Positions 7,093 through 14,851 of a stretch of 16,885 nt of DNA are shown here, in pieces (the first letter of the stretch is position 1; each line of letters starts with the position of its first letter). Both the position numbers and the translations under genes were made by a program. This DNA is from CAYOXX01 sp964408025 (GTDB lineage Bacteria; Acidobacteriota; DATKUA01). The notes under the pieces were generated by a model. That model had not been told where the DNA came from, made no database searches, and saw nothing but the letters and a program-made list of their open reading frames with translations. The stretch covers positions 1-16,885 of the forward strand of contig CAYOXX010000073.1 in the NCBI GenBank assembly GCA_964408025.1. The letters run 5' to 3'.

Positions 7093-7524
7093 ATGCCTAC
7101 CAAGTTCGAGACCGAGATAACGGTGCGGCCGAGCGACATCGACGCCAACCGCCACGTGCACAACACCGTCTACTTCGACTACGTGCTGGCGGCACGCTAC
7201 GACCAGATGAAGCGCTGCTACAAGATGCCGATGGACGAGTTCGATCGCCGCGGCTGGAGCTGGGTGGTCCGCTCGGCCTCCATCGAGCACAAGCGGCCCC
7301 TGGCGCTGGGCGATACCGCCGTGGTGCGCACCTGGGTCGAGGGGATCGGCGACAGGGCCGGCGGCAAACGCGCCCGCTCGCTGGTCACCATAGGGTTCGA
7401 AATCGACAACAAGCAATCCGGCAAGCTGGCCGCCCGCGGCACAATCACCTACGTGATGGTCGACGTGGCGACCGGCAGGCCGGTCGAGATCCCTGACTTC
7501 GTCATCGAGCGCTACTCGATCTGA
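7093..7524 (+). CDS. Hot-dog fold acyl thioesterase (4HBT/acyl-ACP thioesterase-like)
   Basis: This 143-residue protein has a single hot-dog domain. The N-terminal motif VRPSDIDANRHVHNTVYFDY (residues 11-30) matches the DxDxxxHVxN signature shared by 4-hydroxybenzoyl-CoA thioesterase-like and FatA-type enzymes, with Asp17 and the His21-Val-His-Asn segment in the active-site region. A second typical segment, EHKRPLALGDTAVVRTWV, follows at about 64-81. It probably hydrolyses acyl-CoA or acyl-ACP thioesters in the cytoplasm. Chain length and carrier cannot be told. The ATG at 7093 is preceded by GGGAGGG. An open frame continues far upstream but is antisense to the PLP enzyme gene, so the long form is rejected. 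It is monocistronic, divergent from the PLP enzyme operon and convergent with the tricorn homologue gene. Confidence 0.85.
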   Translation: MPTKFETEITVRPSDIDANRHVHNTVYFDYVLAARYDQMKRCYKMPMDEFDRRGWSWVVRSASIEHKRPLALGDTAVVRTWVEGIGDRAGGKRARSLVTIGFEIDNKQSGKLAARGTITYVMVDVATGRPVEIPDFVIERYSI

Positions 7525-7670
7525 CTAAGGCCATCACGTACGCCCAAATCGTGGCGGCAATCTGGGCACATTCTGCGGATTCCGGCAAACGGCTAACTCA
7601 TTCGCACCAGCTTTTATCCGGACCTGCCATAGCAGTAAGCGAGCGCGGCGGGGCTCCAGCGAAATAGATA

Positions 7671-7703
7671 ACAAGGGGGAGCGGCGCGCCGCTCCCCCCT
7701 TGT
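7671..7703. terminator. Bidirectional Rho-independent terminator between convergent genes
   Basis: This is a near-perfect palindrome: ACAAGGGGGAGCGGCG, then CGCCGCTC with a run of six C and TTGT. The stem is about 16 bp with one bulged C and almost no loop. It lies between the thioesterase stop (7524) and the stop of the tricorn homologue (7726). The plus strand continues TTGTGTTATTG and the minus strand TTATCTATTTC, so both directions have a T-rich tail. It probably ends both transcripts. Confidence 0.8.
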
Positions 7704-7725
7704 GTTATTGCGCTAGACTGGTGTA

Positions 7726-10700
7726 TCAGTCCCTGATCGGGTACTCGGGCGGCTCGGGGCGCCGGCGCGGCTCGCGCTCCATCGCCTCGAGCACCAGCTC
7801 GATGGCGCGGTCGAGCTGCGGATCGCGCCCGGCGTGGAAGTCGACCGGCAGCAGGTCGACGACCTCGTCAGGGGTGACGCCCACGTTCTCCATGATCCAC
7901 TGGCTGTCGATGCCGTAGGTGGCGAACTCAGGCACGAAGAAGTAGCCGCCGTCCAGCAGCTGCGGGCCGCCGCGGATGCCGATGACTCCGCCCCAGGTGC
8001 GGGTGCCGATCAGCGGCCCGAGGCCGTACTCCCGCCAGAAGTAGGAGACGATGTCGCCGTCGGAGGCCGCGTAGAGGTTGGTGATGCAGACCTGGTGGCC
8101 GACGAAGATATTGTCGGGGTAGGTCGAGATGCCGAAGTTACGCGAAACCCCCATGCCGACCAGTATGCGGCGCAGGCGTTCGAGGATCATCTGGCTGACG
8201 AAGCCGCCGCCGTTGTAGCGGACGTCGATTATCATCCCCTCGCGGTCGATCTGGGCGTAGTACCACTTGGCGAACTCGCGCAGGCCGGCGGTGCTCATGT
8301 CGGGGATGTGGACGTAGCCGACTCGGCCGTCGGTGCGCTCGGATACGTAGTTGCGGTTGTCGCGCACCCAGTTGTAGTAGCGCAGGGACCACTCGTCGCT
8401 GATCGGCCGCACGCTCACCTCGCGCGCGCCCTCCTCCGTCGGCTCGTCGTTGAGGGTCAGCACTACGGTCCGGTCCGCCTTGTTGGCAAGCAAACTGTAG
8501 GGATTGGCGTCGGTGCGTAGCGGCGTGCCGTCGATGGCGATTACGTAGTCGCCCTCGTGGGCCACCACGCCGGGTTCGGTCAGCGGCGAGCGCAGGTCGT
8601 TGTGCCAGTTCTCGCCAACGTAGATCTTGGCGATCCGGTAGAAACCGCTCTCTGTGGCCTCGAAGGTGGCGCCGAGGAGTCCGATGCCGACCCTCTCGAC
8701 CTGCGGCTGGTCGCCGCCGCCGATGTAGGTGTGCGAGCAACAGAGCTCGCTGACCATCTCGCTGAGGATGTAGGTGAGGTCGTTGCGGTGCGAGACGTAA
8801 GGCAGGAGCGCGACGTAGCGCTCTCGCATGGCGGGCCAGTCGAGGCCGTGCATGTTGGGATCGTAGAAGAAGTCGCGGGCGCGGCGCCAGACCTCGTTGA
8901 AGGAGTTCGCCCACTCGGCGCGCGGGTCGCGCAGCATCCGCATGCTGCTCAGATCGAGCCGGCCGTCGCCGACGCTGTAGCGGCCGGGCGCGGCGTTGAT
9001 GATGCCGTAGGTGCTGCCGCTGCGGTAGAGCAGCTTGGCGCCGTCGGGCGAGAGGCTGTAGCCCATGACGGGGGCCAGCAGCGTGTGCTCCTCCCGCTCG
9101 CCGAGATCGTAGAGGTTAAGCGATGGCGGCCCCGATTCCCTGCCCTGGAAGTAGAAGACCTTGCCGCTGGTGGCGCTGAGGCCGAAGTAGGTGCCCGGCT
9201 CGAGCGGGAAGCCGACGATGCGGTCGGCGATCCCCTCCAGGTCGATGCGGATGCCCTCGTCCTCGCCTTCCTCGGACTCCTCCTCGTCGCCGTTCTCATC
9301 CTCGACCTCGACCTCCACCTCGTCGCTGCGCGGCGCGAAGGGGGAGGGCTCGTCCGCCTGCAGTGTGATCGCGTAGATGCGCCCGAAGTTGCGGAAGTAG
9401 AAGTTGGCCTCGTAGAGCGTGAAGCTGGGGTTGAAGTCACGCACGGAGGTGAAGAACAGGTACTTGCCGTCCGCGTCGAAGACCGGCTCGTCGTCGTGGG
9501 TGTAGCCGCCGGTGATCTGGTGAGGTGTGCCCTCCTCCAGCGAGTAGAGGTAGAGCGAGCGGAAGCCGGTGATGTCGGCCGGCTTGGAGTAGGCTATCCA
9601 GCGGCTGTCGGGCGACCAGGCGTAGTCACGTATCTCGCCGGCAGTCGCCTCGTCGACCTGCACTAATTCCCTCTCCTCGATGTCGATGTAGAAGAGGCGC
9701 AGGCTCTTGTCGGAGAAGACTAGCTTGCTGCTGTCGGGCGACCAGAGCGGCGCGAAGCGTGTGCGGTCGGCGCCCTCGGTCAGGCGAATCTCCTCGCCGC
9801 TGCCGTCGGCGGCGCGGATGTATAGCTCATCCTCGCCGCTGGCGTCGGACATGTAGGCCACCCAGCGGCCGTCAGGCGACCAGGCGGCGAATTTCTCCCG
9901 CACGCCGGGCGTCTGCGTCAGGTTGCGGATGTCGCCATGCTCGGCCGGAACGGTAAAAATCTCACCGCGGGCGGTGAAGACCGCGCGCCTGCCGGCCCGC
10001 CCCAAGTCGAAGTCCTCGATGCGCTCGGTCACGTTGACGTATTGGGGGCGCGTCGACGGCAGGTCGGTAGGCAGCGTGATCTCGAGCTGAGTGATCTCAC
10101 CGCTCTCCAGGTCGAGCACGTTGAGGTAGCCCCCGTTCTCGAAGACGATGGCGCCGGGTCCGAGGCTGGGGAACTTGACGTCGTACTGGTCGAAGTGCGT
10201 CACCTGCGTCGTCTCGCCGCTCACGACGTCGTAGGCGAAGATGTTGAGCGTATGCTCTCGGTCGGAGTTGAAGTAGATCGTGTCGCCGTGCCACATCGGG
10301 TAGTTGTCGGTGCCGCCCCAGTCTGTGATCCGCTCGATGCTGTTATCCGCCAGGTTGTAGATCCAGACGTCCTGCTGCATGCCGCCCATGTAGCGCTTCC
10401 AGGGGCGGAAGTCGCGCATCACGCGGTTGTAGGCCAGCCGTGTGCCGTCGGGCGAGAAGCTGGCGGAGCCGCTGATCGGAGGCGGCAGCGGCTCGGGCAT
10501 GCCGCCTTCGAGACCGACGGCGTAGAGCCGCCCGATGAAGACGTCGAACGCCTCGCGCTGCGAGCGGAAGACTACCCGCTCGCCGTCCGGCGTCCAGCTG
10601 TAGATCATGTTGTCGCCGCCGAAGCGCTCCGGAAACGAAGTGGTTGGGTAGAAGGTGAGCTGCCGCGGCTCGCCGCCGTCGGCGGGGATCACGTAGACCT

Positions 10701-10971
10701 GGTTGTGGCCGTCGTACTGGCCGGTGAAGGCGATCCAGCGGCCGTCTGGCGAGAACTTCGGAAACTGCTCCAGACCTTCGTGCGACGTCAGGCGGGTTGC
10801 CGTTCCGCCGGCGGTCGGCGCCGTCCAGATGTCGCCGCCGTAGACGAACACCACCTTGTCGCCGTGGACGTCGGGGAAGCGCAGCAGGCGCCCCTCGTGG
10901 GCCGCGCTCGCCGCGGCGACGGCGACCACCAAAGTAAGCGCCGTGACAACAATGACTTTGCGCAAGTTCAT
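7726..10971 (-). CDS. Exported tricorn protease homologue (S41-type serine peptidase)
   Basis: This 1081-residue protein has the complete tricorn layout: a signal peptide (residues 1-23), a six-to-seven-bladed WD40-like PD40 propeller (about 28-310), a second propeller (about 315-690) interrupted by an acidic segment (about 547-577), a core domain, a PDZ domain (about 757-850) and an S41 core domain (about 880-1060). Both propellers repeat SPDG-type blades. Ser746-His747 (CCSHTY), Ser970 (AASDGD) and Glu1028 (WIMENVGV) match the Thermoplasma tetrad Ser745, His746, Ser965 and Glu1023 in order and almost in number. It should cut oligopeptides into small peptides, here outside the cytoplasm. The ATG at 10971 has GGGGG 5-6 nt upstream and starts the signal peptide. 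An open extension to 11145 has no ribosome-binding site. It is a single gene with a strong terminator. Confidence 0.94.
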   Translation of the reverse strand: MNLRKVIVVTALTLVVAVAAASAAHEGRLLRFPDVHGDKVVFVYGGDIWTAPTAGGTATRLTSHEGLEQFPKFSPDGRWIAFTGQYDGHNQVYVIPADGGEPRQLTFYPTTSFPERFGGDNMIYSWTPDGERVVFRSQREAFDVFIGRLYAVGLEGGMPEPLPPPISGSASFSPDGTRLAYNRVMRDFRPWKRYMGGMQQDVWIYNLADNSIERITDWGGTDNYPMWHGDTIYFNSDREHTLNIFAYDVVSGETTQVTHFDQYDVKFPSLGPGAIVFENGGYLNVLDLESGEITQLEITLPTDLPSTRPQYVNVTERIEDFDLGRAGRRAVFTARGEIFTVPAEHGDIRNLTQTPGVREKFAAWSPDGRWVAYMSDASGEDELYIRAADGSGEEIRLTEGADRTRFAPLWSPDSSKLVFSDKSLRLFYIDIEERELVQVDEATAGEIRDYAWSPDSRWIAYSKPADITGFRSLYLYSLEEGTPHQITGGYTHDDEPVFDADGKYLFFTSVRDFNPSFTLYEANFYFRNFGRIYAITLQADEPSPFAPRSDEVEVEVEDENGDEEESEEGEDEGIRIDLEGIADRIVGFPLEPGTYFGLSATSGKVFYFQGRESGPPSLNLYDLGEREEHTLLAPVMGYSLSPDGAKLLYRSGSTYGIINAAPGRYSVGDGRLDLSSMRMLRDPRAEWANSFNEVWRRARDFFYDPNMHGLDWPAMRERYVALLPYVSHRNDLTYILSEMVSELCCSHTYIGGGDQPQVERVGIGLLGATFEATESGFYRIAKIYVGENWHNDLRSPLTEPGVVAHEGDYVIAIDGTPLRTDANPYSLLANKADRTVVLTLNDEPTEEGAREVSVRPISDEWSLRYYNWVRDNRNYVSERTDGRVGYVHIPDMSTAGLREFAKWYYAQIDREGMIIDVRYNGGGFVSQMILERLRRILVGMGVSRNFGISTYPDNIFVGHQVCITNLYAASDGDIVSYFWREYGLGPLIGTRTWGGVIGIRGGPQLLDGGYFFVPEFATYGIDSQWIMENVGVTPDEVVDLLPVDFHAGRDPQLDRAIELVLEAMEREPRRRPEPPEYPIRD

Positions 10972-11008
10972 AATTACCCCCTTATCAGGTTTAGTGCGAA
11001 GAACAATT

Positions 11009-11033
11009 GCTGCGGCCGGCTTCAATCCGCAGC
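11009..11033 (-). other. 7-bp-stem hairpin upstream of the tricorn homologue gene
   Basis: GCTGCGG (11009-11015) pairs with CCGCAGC (11027-11033) around an 11-nt loop. It lies 38 bp before the start codon of the tricorn homologue and about 210 bp after the stop of the Mo-hydroxylase gene on the same strand. Read on the minus strand, AATTGTTCTT follows. It could be a weak terminator of the upstream operon or a leader hairpin. The rest of the 270-bp gap shows nothing I can assign. Confidence 0.3.
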
Positions 11034-11241
11034 CGGAAATCCCGTGGTTCCGCCGCTGTGGAAACCGAATCCAAAGCATATCATCGGTGCAAGAGCCCTG
11101 AAGTCTCGAACTGCTAATGATTTCAAACGGAGCGGAAAATCGCAAGTAACTATTCGCGCCGATGGGGTTCGGATCCCGTTCACACTCTAGCCTAAGCCCC
11201 TAGCGCTCCCAAGCGGGCCCGGCGTCGGGCGACGAAGCAGA

Positions 11242-13368
11242 TCACAGCCTGAGCATCCTCCGCAATCGCGCCGGCGTAATCGGCGTGCTGAAGAAGCGGA
11301 TGCCGGTGGCGTTGTAGACGGCATTAGCGATGGCCGGAATAGTGGGGACAACCGGCAGCTCGCCGCAGCCGCGCGGGTGCCCGCCCGGGTCGTGAACGCT
11401 CATGAGACGAATGTCAATCCTCGGCACGTCGCCGAAGCGCGGGATGCGGTACTGGCCCAGGCTCTTGGTGTGGCTTCGGTGGCCGTCGAGCTCGATCTCC
11501 TCCATCAGCGCGTAGCCGATCCCCCACATGATCGCGCCGCGGATGCCGATCGTTAGCGTGTGTTGGCAGATCACCGTGCCGATGTCGAATGCGGCGCAGA
11601 CGCGCTCGACCGAGACCTTGCCGGTACGCGTATTGATCCCCACCTCGACGGCGAACGCGCCCATCTGGCGGCCGCCGTGGTTGCAGATCGCGATGCCGAT
11701 GCCGCGATCCCCGGCGGGCTGAAAGTTGTGGTAGCCGCTCATCTCTGCGCAGGCATCGAGCAGGTCGGTGAAGGCGGACAGAAAGACGTTCTGGCGCCTG
11801 AACTCCCAAGGGTCGAAGCCGGCAGCGTGGGCTACCTGGTCGACGTGGCTCTCTGTCGCAAAACAGTCTTGCACGTAGCTGGTGCCGCGGCTGGTGGCGT
11901 GGCTGACCGGCATCTCCGCATGGAATAGCCGCGTGCTCACGTTGGGGATGTCGTACGTATCGGTCGTGCCGTAGCCCTCGTCCTGATGTATGTCGAGCCG
12001 GCGCGCCACCATCCTGCCGCCGGAATCGACGCCGGTAGTGATGTCGAATACGCACGATTCCTTGTAGCGGCTATGTCGGTTGAACTGGTCCTCGCGGCTG
12101 TAAACGTACTTCACCGGCCGGCCCGCAAGCCGCGAGAGCAGCGCGGCATCAGGGTTCACCGTACTCGCGGTCTTGCCGCCGAACCCGCCTCCCACCTGCA
12201 TACCGATCACGCGCACGCCCGAAGCGGGGACGCCTAGGGCGTCGGCCACCCGCGTCCGGACCAGGTGCGGGTACTGGCAGCTCGCCCAGACGGTCGCCGA
12301 GCTGCCGTCGACAGAGGCCACCGCCGTGTCGGTCTCGATGGGACACTGGGTCATGTACTGCGTCGAGTACGTCTCAGAGAGGACGAAGTCGCTCGAGGCG
12401 AGGCCGGCATCCACGTTGCCGCTCTGTTCAACCTCCCTGTACAACTCTGCGCCCTCGCGGATCTCCTCGATGTTGCGCAGCACCTGGGGGCGGGACGGCC
12501 TCGACCATTCCGCCTCCACCGCGGCCAGGCCCTTCTGGAGTGCAGGGTATGTCTCAGCGCAAACGGCCACCTTGCCACGCACGATATCGACCACGGCTAC
12601 GCCGGGCACCGCGCGCGCCGCCTCGAGGTCGGCCGACTGCAGCCGGGTGAGAATCCGGTGATAGGGCGGGATCAGGTAGGCGCCGTAGAGCATCCCCTCA
12701 AACTCGAGATCCCCGGCGTACTCGATGCGCCCGGTGACGATATCCTTCCCGAGGACGTTCCTCAAGCCTGGGTCCTGGTACTGCCTGTCGCTGCTGACCG
12801 GCGCGCTCGTATCGATGGTCGTCAGCACCGCCTGGCCGCCGCCGAGACCGAAGGCGCTGACGCTCCTGGTCGGGTCGGACCGGCTCTCGATTCTGCCGCG
12901 GCTGTAGACGACCTCCGACTCGTCGAGGCCGAGGGCGGCGGCCCCGCGGCTACTCAAGTGCGTTCGCACGCTATCGCAGGCCAGCCACATGCCCCAGCCG
13001 ACGTAACGGGTGGCGCTGCTGCCGGTCGTGGGGCCGTCGTCGGGGCAGCTGTCGGTGTCGCCCATGACAACGTTTATGCGATGCTCGGGCAGGTCCAGCC
13101 CCTGCATCAGCACCGAATAGATCACCGTGCGCAACCCCTGGCCCAGCTCCGTCCGGCCGGTGAAGGCGGTTACGACGCCGTCCAGACCGACATAGATCCA
13201 CTCGCTGTAATCGGTCTCCTTATCGAAAGCAGTGCAGCCCGGCACCAGGTCCTCGACTACCGGCTCGCCGATGACCGGACGGGTGCCCGCGCCGGCGCGG
13301 AAGCGGAAGGCGAAGACGAGGCCCGCGCCCCCGACGGAAGCCAGAAACTCCCTCCTGCTGACGCCCAT
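11242..13368 (-). CDS. Molybdopterin-binding subunit of a Tat-exported xanthine dehydrogenase family oxidoreductase (IorB-like)
   Basis: This 708-residue protein starts with a twin-arginine signal (SRREFL at residues 4-9, then a hydrophobic stretch), so it is exported folded with its cofactor. As in isoquinoline 1-oxidoreductase beta subunits, a molybdopterin-domain segment (GRTELGQGL, about 70-78) precedes the a/b hammerhead domain (about 205-300). The main cofactor domain follows, with VGGGFGGK near residues 393-400. The catalytic base is probably Glu670 in GCGELP near the C-terminus. It hydroxylates an unknown substrate, perhaps an aldehyde or N-heterocycle. The 2Fe-2S subunit gene ends one base before its ATG, and GAAGGGG serves as ribosome-binding site. 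No FAD subunit or cytochrome is next to it, so the electron acceptor is unknown. At 708 residues it is slightly shorter than most IorB proteins. Confidence 0.9.
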   Translation of the reverse strand: MGVSRREFLASVGGAGLVFAFRFRAGAGTRPVIGEPVVEDLVPGCTAFDKETDYSEWIYVGLDGVVTAFTGRTELGQGLRTVIYSVLMQGLDLPEHRINVVMGDTDSCPDDGPTTGSSATRYVGWGMWLACDSVRTHLSSRGAAALGLDESEVVYSRGRIESRSDPTRSVSAFGLGGGQAVLTTIDTSAPVSSDRQYQDPGLRNVLGKDIVTGRIEYAGDLEFEGMLYGAYLIPPYHRILTRLQSADLEAARAVPGVAVVDIVRGKVAVCAETYPALQKGLAAVEAEWSRPSRPQVLRNIEEIREGAELYREVEQSGNVDAGLASSDFVLSETYSTQYMTQCPIETDTAVASVDGSSATVWASCQYPHLVRTRVADALGVPASGVRVIGMQVGGGFGGKTASTVNPDAALLSRLAGRPVKYVYSREDQFNRHSRYKESCVFDITTGVDSGGRMVARRLDIHQDEGYGTTDTYDIPNVSTRLFHAEMPVSHATSRGTSYVQDCFATESHVDQVAHAAGFDPWEFRRQNVFLSAFTDLLDACAEMSGYHNFQPAGDRGIGIAICNHGGRQMGAFAVEVGINTRTGKVSVERVCAAFDIGTVICQHTLTIGIRGAIMWGIGYALMEEIELDGHRSHTKSLGQYRIPRFGDVPRIDIRLMSVHDPGGHPRGCGELPVVPTIPAIANAVYNATGIRFFSTPITPARLRRMLRL

Positions 13369-13369
13369 C

Positions 13370-13858
13370 CTACGACCCCTTCCTCTGCGCAGCCGAGGCC
13401 GTGAGCGACTCGACAGCCTCGATGACGTTGAGGTAGGAACCGCAGCGGCAGAGGTTGCCTTGCAGGGCGTCGATGATCTCCTGGCGACTGGGATTGGGAT
13501 TGCTGCTCAGAAGCGCCGTGGCGTTGATGATCATCCCGGGCGTGCAGAAGCCGCAGCAGAACGCGTTGTGGTCCAGGAACGCGCGCTGCACCGGGGTCAG
13601 CCTGCTCCCATTGGCAAGCCCCTCGATGGTGACGATCCGCTGGCTTTCCGTGATCGACCCGACCGGTATCACGCACGAGCGGCGCGCCTCTCCGTCGATG
13701 AGAACGGAGCAGGCTCCGCAAACCCCCTCGCCGCAACCGAACTTGGTCCCGGTCAACCGCAGCCGGTCACGAAGCACCCAGAGCAGAGGCTCGTCGGGCT
13801 CGACACGCACTTGCCGGCGGCGACCGTTGACGTGCAGCGTTAAATTCTCTTCGGGCAT
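13370..13858 (-). CDS. 2Fe-2S subunit of the xanthine dehydrogenase family oxidoreductase (IorA/CoxS-like)
   Basis: This 162-residue protein has two [2Fe-2S] domains. Cys42, Cys47, Cys50 and Cys62 (FGCGEGVCGAC...SC) form the plant-ferredoxin-type cluster. Cys102, Cys105, Cys137 and Cys139 (CGFC...CRC) form the second cluster, which lies near the molybdenum cofactor. The consensus before the second site is QCGFC. Here it is CCGFC, so the usual Gln next to the pterin is Cys101. The protein carries electrons from the Mo centre to an external acceptor. It has no signal of its own and would be exported together with the Tat-tagged large subunit. The ATG is preceded by AAGGGGAGAG. The gene is first in a two-gene operon. 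Confidence 0.93.
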   Translation of the reverse strand: MPEENLTLHVNGRRRQVRVEPDEPLLWVLRDRLRLTGTKFGCGEGVCGACSVLIDGEARRSCVIPVGSITESQRIVTIEGLANGSRLTPVQRAFLDHNAFCCGFCTPGMIINATALLSSNPNPSRQEIIDALQGNLCRCGSYLNVIEAVESLTASAAQRKGS

Positions 13859-14263
13859 GCTCTCCCCTTAGGTAAGGAACCGAAAACATGATACATGACC
13901 GCTCTCCTCAGAACCAGTTGTGATAGAGGAAGACTCAAGATCCGAGCGCATGAACGACAGGAAGTTATCTGCGTCTCCGAATCATCAAGGCATCGGTGTT
14001 CAGCTACGAGATGATCACGCGGTTAGCCTCTCCGTTTTATTGACACCAACATCAGATCGAGAATGTTCTATCAGGCCGCCGCTTCCTACCTACCTAAAGT
14101 AGGGCATATTATGGTCGCAGTCCGGCGGGAGTTAACATAATCTCCAAAGGCGATCCGAACTCCGATGCGGTACCGAACGGGCGCCGAGTCCATATACATT
14201 TTCTATTTCAATTGGACGTATACTGATCTTCGACTTCGCTGAAGCTATAGAGGTACCGCCGAG
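13859..14263. other. A+T-richer divergent intergenic region
   Basis: This 405-base gap between the Fe-S subunit gene and the THEP1-like gene is clearly less GC-rich than the genes around it. It holds an exact TTGACA (14040-14045, plus strand) with no good -10, TATTAT (14107-14112), TATACT (14219-14224) about 40 bp before the THEP1-like start, and a small hairpin CCTAC-CTAAA-GTAGG near 14087-14104. A 60-codon open frame at 13920-14102 has no ribosome-binding site and no recognisable product. I see no RNA gene in it. Confidence 0.4.
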
Positions 14264-14812
14264 ATGGGAGCAGATCGGATCAAGATTATGCTGACCGGCA
14301 CGCCCGGCTGCGGCAAGACGACCGTCATCCGGCGGCTCCTGGAGCGCCTCGAGCGGCCGGCCACGGGCTTCTTCACCGCCGAGATCCGCCAAGGGGAGCA
14401 AGGTGGGCGGGGGGGGCGGGGGGGCCGGCGCGTCGGCTTCGCCGTCGAATCGCTGGACGGACGCCAGGCGGTTATGAGCCACGTAGAGATCGGCGGCGGG
14501 CGGCGCGTGGGGCGCTACGGCGTCGACGTGGCGGCGTTCGAAGCGGTGATCCTACCGGCGCTGAGGCCGCCGGACGCGGCTACGCTCATCGTCGTCGACG
14601 AGATCGGCAAAATGGAGTGCTTCTCCGACGCCTTCATCGACCGCGTACGGGAACTCCTGGCGGGCCCCAACCCCCTGCTCGGCACCGTCCCGCGCGCCGG
14701 CGGCGGCTTCCCGGCCGAGGTGCGGCGCCGCGGCGACGTCCGCCTGATCGAGGTGACGCACGCCAACCGCGAATCGCTGCCGCGCGAACTGCTCGAGCTG
14801 TTCGGGAAGTGA
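14264..14812 (+). CDS. THEP1-type nucleoside-triphosphatase
   Basis: This 182-residue P-loop protein has Walker A GTPGCGKTT (residues 12-20), GFFTAEIR (about 35-42) and a Walker B LIVVDEIGKME (about 108-118), which are the signature blocks of the THEP1 nucleotide-phosphatase family (archaeal/bacterial, 170-190 residues). It hydrolyses NTPs in vitro in studied members. The cellular role of the family is not settled. Unusually, the loop between EIR and RRVGF is enlarged by three Gly-Gly-Arg repeats (residues 47-55), encoded by a G-rich 9-bp tandem repeat. ATG 14264 has AGAGG ten bases upstream, a modest ribosome-binding site. It stands alone, divergent from the Mo-hydroxylase operon and convergent with the TtcA-like gene, whose stop is 39 bp away. 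Confidence 0.88.
   Translation: MGADRIKIMLTGTPGCGKTTVIRRLLERLERPATGFFTAEIRQGEQGGRGGRGGRRVGFAVESLDGRQAVMSHVEIGGGRRVGRYGVDVAAFEAVILPALRPPDAATLIVVDEIGKMECFSDAFIDRVRELLAGPNPLLGTVPRAGGGFPAEVRRRGDVRLIEVTHANRESLPRELLELFGK
14402..14428 (+). repeat. G-rich 9-bp tandem repeat (x3) inside the THEP1-like gene
   Basis: Three tandem units of the form GGNGGNCGG encode Gly-Gly-Arg three times. The tract contains a G8 run (14409-14416) and a G7 run (14418-14424) and has enough G-runs to allow a quadruplex on the coding strand. Gain or loss of a unit keeps the frame, whereas a slip of one G would break the gene. Confidence 0.75.
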
Positions 14813-14851
14813 AACGGAATCCTATGGCGCCCGCTTCGCCTCAGTTCACGG

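Noticed and set aside
11098..11185. tRNA-like pieces on the plus strand: CTGCTAAT, TTTCAAAC and GGGTTCGGATCCC resemble Ser or Sec anticodon loops and a T-arm.
   Set aside because: I tried to fold it. The anticodon stem does not pair, the T-stem has only three good pairs, the conserved A58 is G, and no acceptor stem forms.
13920..14102. 60-codon plus-strand open frame in the divergent intergenic region.
   Set aside because: No ribosome-binding site, no signal or domain, and a composition expected of non-coding DNA.
14813..14851. Possible bidirectional terminator between the convergent THEP1-like and TtcA-like genes.
   Set aside because: The 39-bp gap contains no inverted repeat of useful length.
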